From Posidonia oceanica (lineage: Eukaryota; Streptophyta; Magnoliopsida; Alismatales; Posidoniaceae), in NCBI GenBank assembly GCA_037176725.1, contig JAZBRS010000020.1, positions 51,860,001-51,924,000 on the forward strand: 64,000 nt of DNA, given 5' to 3'. This document shows positions 11,027 to 21,761 of the stretch, piece by piece. The translations under genes and the position numbers were made by a program. Below the pieces are notes generated by a model. That model did no database searches. It saw only the letters and a list, made by a program, of their open reading frames with translations, and was not told where the DNA came from. The first letter of the stretch is position 1, and every line of letters begins with the position of its first letter.

Positions 11027-12308
11027 CGCTGATCGAGTCTAAGTGAGGGAAGGCTGCGACGAGAGAGAAAGATGCAAGGTCTAAAGGAAAGCTACTGTCG
11101 GAAGCGACGAGTAGCTCAAAGACAGAGGAGGGATGCTCAGAATCCAGGCAGCGGATCCCGCACCTACCTGCAAAAACAGTACGGATGTTAGAGGTTGAAT
11201 GCAATAAAGAGTTATTAGGGGTGGCATGAATGGCACACATGCAAATGAATGCCCTAAAATGCGCTCTCTCACCATGCATGTCCTGAGTAGATGACCTACT
11301 AAGATGCACTCATGGGTAATGGGTTTAGACAGACTCCAGGTCAGAAAAAAGCAAGTCCCCTGTCGAATTCCTAGCCAGAGCTGAGGAAATAACAAGGTGG
11401 TGCGTTGGTGGCCTCGACCCCACCAAAGCGTGGGTAGTACCCTCCACTAACACCGACACGACCCCTGGACAAGGGGGGACAGACCGACTGACTTGGGCCA
11501 CGCCAAAAGCAGTGAAACAAGAGGTCGGGACCGTCCTTCGCAGACTGTGGGTGGACTCAGAAGAGAGGATGTGTGCTTTCTATAATGAATCAAACATGCA
11601 AAATGCTTTAAAGTCTTTTACTTGGGTTTTATTAACCAGAAGGGGAAAATTGCAAGTTATTGGCTCTAGTTGTGCTTAGATGTTATTGTTTGGCTTTATT
11701 GTAGCTTTTAGATTAAGCAAAGGGGAGCAAGCATGTTTCTACTGTCCTAGACATGGCATATGCAAAAGGGAAAGAGACAGACAAACATGGCAAGCAATCA
11801 ATCACATAACAAAGCAAAAGGCATGCGCATGGCATGTGCAAATGTTTGTGAGTAGGATAGTGAAGGGAAAGCATTCATCATGTCAAAAAGCATACATATA
11901 GGGCATGTGCATGTGTAGTGACATAGCAAGTGTGTAAAAGAAGCATTCATCATTCAGAAAGCATGTATTGTTGCCAAACAATATGTAGACATGCATTATG
12001 CAGGAATAAAGCTGTAATAAGCAAATAAGATCAAGAAAGTAAAGACAGGTAAGCATTAAAGTAGGTAAGAGCAGAAGCAAAGAACAAAGCAAGTAAACAA
12101 GCAACAGAGACAAAGCAAAGCAAGGCAAAGCAAATGCCAAGGCAAAGCAGACGATGCAGGTGCAAAACCTAAGCAGAGTTGCCATAAGGTGACTCGCTAG
12201 GAATCGGCATAGAAGAGTAAGCAAAACAGGCAAAAGAGGCAGACAATGACAAGCAAAGCTGCAAAACAGGCGAGCGAAAAGCCAGAAGCGAAAGTCGGAG
12301 TCTGTCTA
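11027..12308 (-). other. Element B 5' leader with conserved block
   Basis: Non-coding leader between PBS and gag. About 11400-11570 matches 41080-41240 of the C leader, while the surrounding sequence is poorly conserved. The block contains CCCCTGGACAAGGGG, a small hairpin also present in C (CCCCTGACAAGGGG). A splice-acceptor-like site (CTGTTTTTGCAG|GTAGG) ends at 11168, 142 nt before the gag ATG. Position and conservation fit a packaging or dimerisation region, by inference. Confidence 0.65.
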
Positions 12309-12326
12309 TCCCCAGCAGAGTCGCCA
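12309..12326 (-). promoter_or_regulatory. Primer-binding site of element B
   Basis: Minus strand TGGCGACTCTGCTGGGGA, one base after the LTR terminus. It resembles the complement of a plant tRNA-Arg 3' end, the primer type reported for Ogre elements; I recall this and have not aligned it. Confidence 0.8.
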
Positions 12327-13029
12327 CTGTAGTAATCCCGGTGTTCAGATCGTCGATACACACTGCCAAAGCTCGCGTGCACTGATAAGAATCAGGTTCA
12401 CTATTAGCGGCTGTGTCCGAGGAGGAAGGTTCAACTCGAAAATACTTAAAGTAGGGAAAAAAGAAAGAAAAGAAGAAGATAAGACAATTCAGAGTTGCCA
12501 CCGTGTCTATTAAGTCGGAATACAAGGAAAACCGAGGAAATGCGTGAATAAACACGTAAAACCAAGCAAAGGATGCAAAGCAAGGTAATGCAAAAGAAAA
12601 GAGATGCAAATGTATGCAAATGATATGACTCATGCCTAGGATAAGGGCAATATGGTCATTGCGGGCCAAAAGACTGGGCAAAGACTCTTGTTACGTGCGG
12701 GGAAAGTGTTAGGCACCCCCGACACGTCTGAGAATCGGTCTTTCTAGGCTTACGCTCGCATACGCAGGGAAATGCAGACTTGAATGCCTAAGTGCCATGA
12801 ATGGCTATCTGAATGCTCATAGGTGTGCTCTAAGTGACGGAATGCAATGCAAGGAATTAAACAAGCGGTCTAAGTGCTCAGCAACGCGGTCTATGTTCCG
12901 AACCAGGCGAACCCTGGTTCGTGAGAACTCCAGGCAGTAAGAATCACTGCCCTATATGCAAATGCAGACGAAAGAACAAAACATCGGTAAAACCATGCAA
13001 TGCAGGCGACATGCAAGAGAAAACAGCGT

Positions 13030-13350
13030 AAAACACGCAAAACGGTGCGAGAAAACAAAAGCGGCATGCAAAACAGTGCAGGAAAACAAAGCGGGCACGT
13101 AAAACGGTGCAAGGAACAAAGCAGGCACGCAAAACGATGCGAAAAGCAAAGTAGGCACGCAAAACAGTGCCAAAAGCAAGGCGGCATGCAGAACGGTGCC
13201 AAGAAACAAAGTGGACATGCAAAACAGTTCCAAGAAACAAAACGGGCATGCAAAACGATGCCAAAAGCAAAGCGGGCATGCAAAATGGTGCAAAGGACAA
13301 AGCAGGCAAGCAAAACGGTGCCAAAGCAAGCAAAACAAAACATCGATAAA
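13030..13350 (-). repeat. 30-bp tandem repeat in B LTR
   Basis: About ten degenerate copies of the unit found inverted at 250-695, here reading GCAAAACGGTGC and AACAAAGCGGGCA on the plus strand. It produces repetitive open frames on both strands. Confidence 0.8.
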
Positions 13351-13463
13351 GCCATGCAGATGCAGATGCAAAGAGGAAGAGCAAGAGAAGCAAAGGGGAA
13401 GCAAACAGTGTGAGTATGAGAACCAATACCGTTTAAAGGGTCACGCAATGTAGGTGTAAAGAC

Positions 13464-13787
13464 CTACATAAGGGAAAGGAGGCAAGTGGAGGGATCACCA
13501 CTATTCTGTGACCGTTTCCCACTAATCCGTCCCACGATGTGTCTCGCACACTGCCAAAAGCTCGCGGTGCAATCGGATCATGGAAAAGAGGGAAGAAAGT
13601 CGCAATTAGTAGTGAATCCAGGGAAAACTCAACCCAAAGATACCAAGAGTACGCAAAAAGGGGAGATAGAGTTGATAGATAAGAAGAGGGAGTCCAAATC
13701 TACATGCTCAGAAAGCGGGAAGCAAAAACAATGCATGCAATGCAATTGGTGTGCAAAAATGTGGTACAGGAGTTCAGAAGGACTTAC
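13464..13787 (-). other. Putative LTR-internal intron, element B
   Basis: Donor CCAAA|GTAAGTC at 13787 (exon end A instead of G) and acceptor CCCTTATGTAG|GTC ending at 13464 give 324 nt. Same arrangement as in the LTRs of A (326), C (312) and D (326). Confidence 0.5.
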
Positions 13788-14029
13788 TTTGGAGATCTGA
13801 AGCTTGATCTGAGAAGTGCTTGGTCTGCATTGAAGTGCGCTCCACCGAGGCTATCTAGGTAGCTTGATTGTGAAGATCTGGCGGTCCAATCAGAAGATAT
13901 GCAGGCTTCAAGGCAGAGGGACCAAGAACAGGGGAGAAGAAGAGATCTAAGTGTAAAGGAGGTCCTAGGGGTGTGCAAAACAGGTCCTCCCACGTTCATG
14001 GGAGCTAGGGGTGCTTAAGTGTGTGCAAA

Positions 14030-15000
14030 AAGTGCTAAATGCAATGATGCATAGGTGCAATGCATGCAAAAATGCAAAAAGGACCTAAGAATGATGTTTC
14101 AGAAAAGTTAAGGACCTATCTGCAATTTTTGAAAAAGGTTAGGGACCTAAATGCAAATATTTTGAAAACTTAGGGGCTTATATGTAATATTTTTGAAAAG
14201 ATGAGGGTCTGAATGCAATTAAAATCAAACATAGGGTCTGAAATGCAATTTAATAAGGTAAAACATGCATTTAAATGAGTTTTGAAAACATGCAGAGGGC
14301 TTACATGCAATTTGGAAACATGCAGGGGCTAAAATGCAATTTTATAAGGTAAAATTTGTTTTTAAATTATGCTGTGCATGCAAATGATGGACCTAAGTGC
14401 AAAAATCAAAAAATATGGGATAAAAATGCAATGCAGTAATAAAAAGATGGAAATAAAATGATTTAACAACAGATCAGAGGACTAAATAGCAAATAAAACA
14501 AAGATCAGGACTAAAATGCAATTTAATAAGGAAAAAATTGAAGATTAAATGAGATTTATCAACCACAAGACTAACATGCAAAAATAAAAAGTTACTGGAC
14601 TAGAAAATAAAGAACAGAAACTATATTTGAACTGCAGTAGGACCATTATGTAAATAAAATAAATAGCAGGACTAGAAATTAAATGACAGAAACTTAAATG
14701 AACTGGAACTGGACTAACATGTAAATAAAATAAATAACTAGGCTGGAATTAAAGAAAAGACTAAAAACTATAACAACAAAGGACCTATAAGTAATGAAAA
14801 ATAACATGCTTGACTTAAACTAAAAGAAAACTAAAGAAATATACAGTAGTTGAATTAACATGCAAATAAACAGAACTTTAAGTTTTTTATGCAATTTCAT
14901 AAGGTTTTAATTCAAATTTAAATGATTCTTAAACGATGGCAGGACTGGAAAGCAAATAAATAAGAATGCAAGGTAAAAATGCAATTTATGGCAAAGTGTG
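14030..15000 (-). repeat. Degenerate ~90-bp LTR repeat with TATAAAATTGCATT-like cores, B copy
   Basis: Repeated words GGACTAAAATGCAA and CAATTTTATAAGG (plus strand) recur at roughly 90-bp spacing. The cleanest copies are in the 3' LTR of A. Confidence 0.65.
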
Positions 15001-16439
15001 CATGCTAAACAAAAATAAAGGCACAGTGAATCGAAGGAAAATGATGCCACTGTAGTAGAGAGCTAACAGTGGCCGGAGAGGGAAGAGACGGGCGGCTGGT
15101 GCGGCACTGAATGGCTGGGAACCTTCCCTGGAGCAGCACGGAGGCCGGAGCGGCGTCGGCGGGCAGTGACATGGCCTGGAGCTGGCCAGAGAAGACGACG
15201 GAGCTTGACAGAGCATTCTGAAGCAGACCGGAGGAAATCAGCATCGCCGGTGGAATCTGAGGATAGGGCCGTGCTCCTGGAAACTCCCCGGAGCTCGGGC
15301 GATCGGCGACGGGGTGTTCTGCAGACCGAAGCGACGAGACGAGCTCAGAGCTCACCGGAGAAGACGAGTCAGTGGCAATGCTGACTCGGCGCGAGAAGGA
15401 GCGAAACCCTATTCTGAGGGGCGGAAAAGCAAAAGAACGAGAGAACTAGATTAGAGGTGAAGAAAAATACCTGGTTCGCTGGCTAGAGCATCCCCCCGAT
15501 GTGGGCTGTTTCAGCAGAGACCGGCGGTGATCGTCTGGTTGGTGCGGGCGTCGTCGGTGGCTCGTGGGCACTTGGATCAACTCCACGCAGTCCTCCGGAG
15601 CTCGTTGGATGCTTGGAGCGAAGCTTTGAAGACCGACGGGAAGAATGGCACTTTTGGGTGCAGCAGAGGTCGTCTGAGGTGGAGGAGGAGATTTGTTGCT
15701 CCCTGGGTTGAAGGGAGGCTGTCGGTGGACTTCTGGAGCTTCAGTGATGGTGTAGGAACGCTTAGGTTGGTCTGAGGGGGCGTGAGGAAGGAGTTTGCAG
15801 GTATGTGGATTTCAGGCAGAAAATTAGATTAAGTGTTTGTAGTGGAGGATTCTGGCTGTAAGGAGAGCTGGAGGTGAAGCTCGGGTGGGTTGGAAAGCTG
15901 GGATTCTGGTGATGCTCTGGGAAGAGTTTGGAGAGATTTGCGGGTCTGTGGTGTTGGGAATTTTGGAGGAGGTGATGTTGGGTTCTATTTTGGTTTCAGG
16001 TGGTTGAAGGGTGGATTCTGGGTTGAATTGGAGAGTGGAATGGAGGGGAAGGGATTGATGGAAGTTGGGTGGATTTGGGGGATGAATTTGGAGTGATTTG
16101 CTAGTTGGGAAGGGGCTTGGTTTCAGGGAAAGAGGAGGAGGAGATCTACTGAATTCAGAGGAGGAGAAAGGAGGGGAATTGGCTGGCTTCTCTTGCTCTC
16201 AGGACACTCTCTCTCTGGGTCGGCCAAAGGGTGGTGAAGGAGAGGGATTGGAGCTGGTTTTATCAGGGCTGCCAAGGGGCTGAGTGCGCTTGTGGAATTT
16301 GAATCCACCGGCACTAGGCTACTGGAGCTGAATTGAGAGGAGTCCGGCGAGGCGACTGGTAGTAAATGCCCCCGGAGAAGCTACTAAGAAAAGAGAGAGG
16401 AGGGGTGAGCTGTTGCTCGAGGTGATGGTGAGGGAAGAA

Positions 16440-17655
16440 TTTGATTTCAAACGGGGGGAGGACTGTGCAGCGCGCGGGAAGAAAGAAGAAGAAAGCTGAA
16501 GAAGGAGGAAGAGGAAGAAGGAGGGAAGGGTGGAGAAGGAGGAGGAAAGCAGTGGACTGGACTGGGCCTCACGCGAAAAAAAAGGAAAAAGAAAGAAAAA
16601 GAAAAGAAGGAAGGAGGGAGAAGGCCAATGGGCCGGACTAGAGGAGAAAAAGAAATAAAAAAAGAAAGGAAGAAGAAAGAAAGAAGGGGAAGGAAGGGAA
16701 AAAAAAGAAGAAAATTGAAATAAAAATAGAATAAAAAGATGAAAAGTTTTGAAAACAATTTAAAGTGGTTGTTTTTAAGTTAGGATTTTTAATTAGGTTT
16801 TTAAAGATTGTTTTTAAATTAACTAGGTTTAGAAAGAGTTTTAGTCTTTGATTTAAGTTTTTAGAGTTTTCTTTAAGTTTTCCTTAATTTGTTTTTTGAT
16901 TTTGTTTTAAATGTTTGTTAAGTTTTTTAATTATTATTTTTTTATTAGGTTTTCCTTGTTAAGTTTTTTCCTTTTTCTTTTTAATTAAATTGTTTTAAAG
17001 TTTTCTAATTGTTTCTTTTAGATTTGTTAAGTTAAGTTTTTTCTTAATTACTTGTCTTAGTGTTTTTAATTATTTTCTTCTTCTTCTCTTTTTTTTTTTA
17101 GGATTTGTTTTTTATTATTTTTAATAAGGTTCTTTCTTTTTGTTTGTTTTTTATTATATTTTGGTTTTGTTTGTTTTTAATAGCATTTTCTTTTGTTTGT
17201 TTTGTATTTTTTAGATTGCATTCTTAGTTTTCTTTTTTAGTTGGATTTAGTTAGGTTTTTGTTTTTAATTGTTTGTTTAAGTTTTTAATTGTTTCTTTTT
17301 AGGATTTTAATTTGTTTCTATTTTGTTTTAGAGTTTGAAAGGTTTTTAAAGGTTTTTTTTTAAGAATTAGTGGAAGAAAGGAAAAGAAAAAGAAAAGGAA
17401 GAAGAAAAGGAAGAAATGGAGAAGGAAACAAGAAAGAGAGGAGTGAGGAAAATAAATATTAGAAAATCAAGGGATAAGCTAAAAATAAAATAAAAATACA
17501 GATAAAATACAGAAGAGAGAGACACACAAGGTGGGCCCACTGCCATGCAAGAAAAAGAGAGAGAAGGGAGTGAAAAGAAGGAGAATAAGAGAGAGGATAG
17601 AGAGGAGAGAGAAAAGAATAATTTAGGAGAGAGAAAAGGATAATTTGGAGAAATG
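16440..17655 (-). repeat. Purine-rich and T-rich tracts in B LTR
   Basis: 16440-16740 and 17360-17650 are GA-rich on the plus strand; 16740-17350 is made almost only of T runs with TTTTTAATTG words. Equivalent tracts lie in the LTRs of A (22150-23220) and D (54420-55560). The purine tracts generate Lys/Glu- or Phe/Ser-rich false frames. Confidence 0.8.
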
Positions 17656-18058
17656 AAGGGGTTAGAGGTTTGGAAAAGAGGTCGAATTTGGGGAGTGTGT
17701 GGCCTAGGGTCTCTAGTATTAGACCTAGGGTTTGGGTTTGGATTTTGGAAGGTTTTAGAAGGGTTCTGAGGTAGAGAAAAAGGGTAGTTTTACCTAGGTT
17801 TTTCTAGGGTTTTTGGGAGTGGTTTTGGTTTAAAATTTCCAATGACTTTTTGGTGGGTTTTCTAAGTTAGGAAGGGTGAGTTTTCTTATGATTTTTGGTT
17901 AATTTTTGGGCTTGGGAAATGGGTGTGATTCTAGGTTAGGTTTGGGCTTGATTTGGAAAGAAGGATGAAAGGAAATGTGTAGGTTTGGACCTAGATTTGG
18001 GTTCAGAAGCCACTAGAAGATTTTCATTGATTCAGCCTGTCAAAATGGGGTGTCAACA

Positions 18059-18570
18059 CCATCAGTACCCCTTCCAGAGTGCCACCAACAAGCTAGGAGT
18101 CCAAGTAGGGCCCAGTGAGTCAAGGTCCACTCCCTTCCTCTACAGCAGGCACCAAAGCACTCCATATGCTAAGGGCAAAGCATACTAATCATATTTTAGA
18201 GCACATTAACCCACATCATGCATACCTGCATCTCCAATCATCTCTTCCCTCTTTTCAACCATTCTGCTCTGCAAGACTTGCCTCGGCTCTCAGACAGTAC
18301 TCTTACCAAGCACGCGTTGACGCCGCTCGAGCTACGCTGGTCCAGAACTCCTGCCAGTCCTCGCCCCCGTGTCAACAGAACCCCTGCTTATATGAGCTTA
18401 ACTGCTACGTCCTGATGTTAACTGCTGAATATATTGAACTGCTTTACCAACTTCAGATTCTGCTTTCAGTTAGCGATTATATGCTTGTGTGATCTAACTA
18501 TCTACAGCATTGATAATAGGTACCTTGAAGATTTTGCAGCACCTGTCTGTTTCTCTCCGCGGCCTGTGCC
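18059..18570 (+). other. Element A spacer upstream of the 3' ORF
   Basis: Resumes A after the B insertion and matches inverted 59124-59600 of D and 30198-31000 of C. Two acceptor-like sites are conserved in position: a pyrimidine tract ending TCTACAG|CAGGCACC at 18145, and AGGTACCTTGAAGATTTTGC then AG ending at 18539, 31 nt before the ATG. No other feature is seen. Confidence 0.7.
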
Positions 18571-19773
18571 ATGGGTTACCCCACTCTCAAGACCCCAGTA
18601 CATTGTTCTGAGACCTTGCGGGGTTGGATAGGCAAGCTCACCCAGGATGACTGTGAAAAGCTACGTCTCTGGGGCATACCAACTAAACTGTTGAAGGCGG
18701 CTGAAGTTGAAGTACGCCGACACCTCCTGTGCGCTGCCGCAAGATTCTGGAAGCTGGCGCATCATGTCTTCTGCTTCAGAAAGACAAAACTAACACCTAC
18801 ACTGGAAGAGGTGCGCCAAATCTGTGGCTTCTCCCGGCTAATGGAACAGCCCATCTTCATGAGGTGTGACAAGTACATAGAGGTCCTTTGCAAGCTATCT
18901 GGGCTCTCTACTGACCGGTGCCAGCAAAGACTGATCTGCACCAACGACCTTACGCCCATGCTGCGCCTGACTTATTTTGATGAGATTGTAGACAAACGTG
19001 CTGAGCTCGGAGATGATCTTTGGCTTCGGGGATTTGTCATCCGATTTCTAGGCGAGCTGATATTCACACATGGTCAAATGACAGTTGTGATAGAAATTAT
19101 TGAAATCGCACTAGCTGTGGTGACTAGGCAAATAGACCTAGCACCAGTTGTCTTGGCTGAAACTTATCGCGGGCTGGACCGCATCTCTCACCGCTGCCGC
19201 CACTTCCATGGCTGCGGAGTGCTAGTACAGATCTGGCTGACTGCACATCTAGAACTAGACAAACTGTGCCCCCAGGGCAATGCTATCGAGACTTACTACA
19301 ATAGCGGATATGCTAGGACAATCAAAAGCATCCTAGAAGAATACAAGAAACTATCAAAGCTGACGGACGACACCGTAGCATGGCGCATCGTTCCATCCGC
19401 GGTTGAGCCTTTCACTATCTTCTTTGACACCCGCGATGCGCGACTTGTTGTGCTGCTAGGATTCACCGAGGGAGTGGAGTACCATCCCGTCTGGGTCATG
19501 TGGCAGTTCGGCCTCCAGTAGGGCGCCTTCATAGACAGCATCGCCCCCAGGCTCCTCTAAGCATATCCTTTGGGTTCAACATCTGCTACAACTGAACTAG
19601 CTGATCTGATGCAGCATGGAGTGTGGTCTACTGACATAGCATCCGCACAAGGCTCGGGATGCACTCCTGAATACTTGACAGAGGTGCAAGCGCTCTGATC
19701 CATCAGTGAGATACCTCCTGGCGCTCCCCTGTTCCCAGACTCCAGAAAGTCAAAGAAAGCTCGGATCGACTAG
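18571..19773 (+). pseudogene. DUF7745 / plant-mobile-domain-like 3' ORF of element A
   Basis: A 400-codon ORF starting MGYPTL, the start conserved as MGFPTL in C and D, ending at TAG 19771. Typical motifs: FWKLAHHVF then TKLTPTLEEV (residues about 55-90), a hydrophobic stretch FLGELIFTHGQMTVVIEI (about 160-178), LAETYRGLDRI (about 193-203) and HGCGVLVQIWL (about 210-222). They fit the family called DUF7745 or aminotransferase-like plant mobile domain, known in plant transposons and some host proteins; its biochemical activity is unknown. I see no signal peptide. The ORF lies downstream of integrase in sense orientation, the position of env in retroviruses. Stops: TAG 19519, TAA 19558, TGA 19696; no frameshift. 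The length is exactly that of copy C. Confidence 0.85.
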
Positions 19774-20119
19774 GGCATCTGTGTAGCTGTCTGCTTGTTT
19801 AGTTCTTATGCTGTACATTTTGGCCTGCCATAGGCATGTAATCAAGTTCTATCAATACAAAAGCGTTCTGAGCCACTTGTTTGCATTTCAAATCTGCTTC
19901 AAGTGCATGCATGATCGCGTCAATCATATTGCAGGGCCCCTGGCCAGACTTGCTGCCAAACACCGCAGGAAAGTCCTCCTCAATCAATCCGAGTGCTGAC
20001 CTGTGCCATCCAAACAAGCAAAGCTGCCAAGCACCATCGTCTGGATCTTCTTCCAGGGGCTGGTACCCCAAACTACTCGTCTGGCAAACACGTCAATTTT
20101 GTCTTCACCCTTTGTTTTT
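19774..20119 (+). other. Spacer between the 3' ORF and the stem-loops, element A
   Basis: Non-coding; matches inverted 28379-28994 of C and 57564-57884 of D in part, including a block around TCAATACAAAAGCGTT. Confidence 0.65.
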
Positions 20120-20195
20120 GATGCCAAGGACGCGCTGGCCAACCCCTAGCATCATCCTGATACCAGGGGCATCTTTTTGATCGTCCCTTGGTATC
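20120..20195 (+). other. Conserved double stem-loop, element A copy
   Basis: GATGCCAAGG...CCCCTAGCATC is followed by GATACCAGGGGCATC-TTTTT-GATCGTCCCTTGGTATC. It is the sense-strand form of the structure in B, C and D; the second hairpin pairs about 14 bp with small bulges. Confidence 0.75.
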
Positions 20196-20263
20196 ATTCC
20201 CCCTCTCTTTCCCCCATGATATTCTTGGATATCACGAGATGATCTGCTCTCGCAAAACCTATT

Positions 20264-20490
20264 CCTTTGTCGACCGATAAGTCTGATATCTTATCATCCA
20301 TTCTTTTGCCGGTCGATAAGTCCGATATCTTATCACCTATTCATTTGCCGGCCGATAAGTCCGATATCTTATCACCCATTCATTTGCTGGCCGATAAGTC
20401 CGATATCTTATCACTCATTCTTTTACCGGTCGATAAGTCTGATATCTTATCATCCTTTCTTTTGCCGACTGATAAGTCCGATATCTTATC
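20264..20490 (+). repeat. 39-bp hairpin tandem array
   Basis: Six units start at 20276, 20315, 20354, 20393, 20432 and 20471, an exact 39-bp period. Each contains the inverted repeat GATAAGTCCGATATCTTATC. An (AATC)n tract with AACC variants follows at 20488-20540. Confidence 0.92.
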
Positions 20491-20540
20491 AATCAATCAA
20501 TCAATCAATCAACCAACCAATCAATCAATCAATCAATCAC

Positions 20541-21290
20541 CCCTTTCCAGTTGATAGGACCGTAAACTATCGTTCTTTGGCTGATATCCAAAACTATCAC
20601 CTGCAGTTGTGTTATACGGCTGATATCCAGTAACTATCCCTCACAATTGCACCTCCCGGTTGATAGAACTGTAAACTATCGTTCTCTGGCTGATGATCCG
20701 AAACTCATCTTTGGCTGATATCCAAAACTATCACCTGCAATTGCGTTATACGGCTGATATCTAGTAACTATCACTCATGATTGCGCTTCCGGTTGATAGG
20801 ACCGTAAAGTATCGCTTTCCGGCTAATATCTGAAACTATCCTGCGCAATCATGTTTTACAGCTGATATCTAGTAACTATCACTCGCAAACGCCCTTTCTG
20901 GTTGATAGGACCGTAAACTATCGCTTCTAGTTGACAGGACCGTAAACTATCGCTTCCGGTTGATAGGACTGTAAACTATCGCTCTCTGGCTGATATCCAA
21001 AACTATCGCGGGCATTTGCGTTTTCCGGCTGATATCCAGTAACTATCACTCATGATTGTGCTTCCGGTTGATAGGACCATAAACTATCGCTTTCCGTCTG
21101 ATATCCGAAACTATCCTGCGCAATCATGTTTTACGGCTGATATCCAATAACTATCACTCACAACTACACCTTCCAGTTGATAGGACCGTAAACTATTGCT
21201 TCCAGTTGATAGGACCATAAACTATTGCTTCCGGTTGATAGGACCGTAAACTATCACCCCTTGGCCGATAAGTCCGATATCTTATCACCT
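20541..21290 (+). repeat. Mixed hairpin tandem array (GATAG...CTATC and GATATC...CTATC)
   Basis: Alternating short hairpins such as GATAGGACCGTAAACTATC and GATATCCAGTAACTATC, each preceded by CCGGTT or CGGCT, fill about 750 bp. Element D has the same words inverted at 56615-57440. Confidence 0.9.
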
Positions 21291-21335
21291 TCTTCGTGCA
21301 ACTTTGTTCCAGGAAGACAAAGTCCCGCATCTCCC
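21291..21335 (+). other. Satellite-like hairpin in element A 3' UTR
   Basis: AACTTTGT-TCCAGGAAG-ACAAAGTCCCGC matches one hairpin of the 78-bp satellite (GACTTCGT-ACCGGACGG-ACGAAGTCCCGC). Stem changes on one side are matched on the other. Confidence 0.65.
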
Positions 21336-21746
21336 CGCAGTTGGAGAGGATGCCCCTCTCCCCTCGTGCTTCTTTTTGCTTGCTTGCTCCCCTGGGCGGG
21401 GACAGGCTGCCTCCCTTTTTCCCTCTTTGTGACGCAAGTTTGGACTAGCTGCCAAATTTTTGCGCTGCATTGTAGTTTCTCTTTTAGCATTCCTTTTGCA
21501 TCAATTCTGCACTTCTTTTTCTAACATTGCATGCTAGTCTAACATCATCAGCATCATTTGCATTGCATCAGCATTAGCATGCATTGCATTCCATCTGCAC
21601 CTACACTTTGCATTGCGACAACGAGCCACGACGTTCGGTGCATCTGCCGAATAAGTAACTCACACCAATAGCAATTTTCTGCTCCCGTTGGTCAGATGGG
21701 GTATTTTGTCAATCCTGAGCAGCGGCCTCGCTTTGCTTGACCTTGC
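21336..21746 (+). other. Spacer before the polypurine tract, element A
   Basis: Non-coding. A CT-rich part is followed by GCATTGCATCAGCATTAGCATG-like words; the last 130 bp match the corresponding parts of B (4874-5000) and D (56121-56230). Confidence 0.7.
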
Positions 21747-21761
21747 TCAGGGAGGGGCATC
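21747..21761 (+). promoter_or_regulatory. Polypurine tract of element A
   Basis: TCAGGGAGGGGCATC lies immediately upstream of the 3' LTR start TGTAGACACCCC. It fixes the LTR boundary. Confidence 0.87.

Larger units (their letters stand above)
4458..18058 (-). mobile_element. Element B: gag-only (non-autonomous) Tat/Ogre-type element nested in A
   Basis: Minus-strand element with 5' LTR (18058-12328), PBS, leader, gag, about 3.7 kb of non-coding and repeat DNA, polypurine tract and the first 401 bp of the 3' LTR (4858-4458). Protease, RT, both RNases H, integrase and the DUF7745-like ORF are absent. The 401 bp shared by its LTRs align without indels with 16 mismatches (about 4%). The rest of the 3' LTR (about 5.3 kb) was lost in a deletion ending at 4457/4458, where only a GAA microhomology is visible. 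It may be a lineage that relies on Pol supplied by relatives, or a deleted full-length element; the window cannot distinguish these. Confidence 0.85.
12328..18058 (-). repeat. Complete 5' LTR of element B (5.7 kb)
   Basis: Runs on the minus strand from TGTTGACACCCC (18058) to GGGATTACTACA (12328), 5731 bp. Order in element sense: a region rich in AAACCCTAG-like words, GA/CT-rich tracts, an A-rich tract, a GC-rich island (about 15060-16440), a degenerate repeat of about 90 bp (14030-15000), the CTCCCA...TGGGAG palindrome (about 13980), a putative 324-nt intron (13787-13464) and 30-bp repeats (13030-13350). No ORF in it looks coding. Confidence 0.88.

Noticed and set aside
20264..20490. Regular 39-bp array looks like a CRISPR array at first sight
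   Set aside because: The sequence between the palindromes is itself repeated, so there are no unique spacers. The context is a plant retrotransposon without cas genes.
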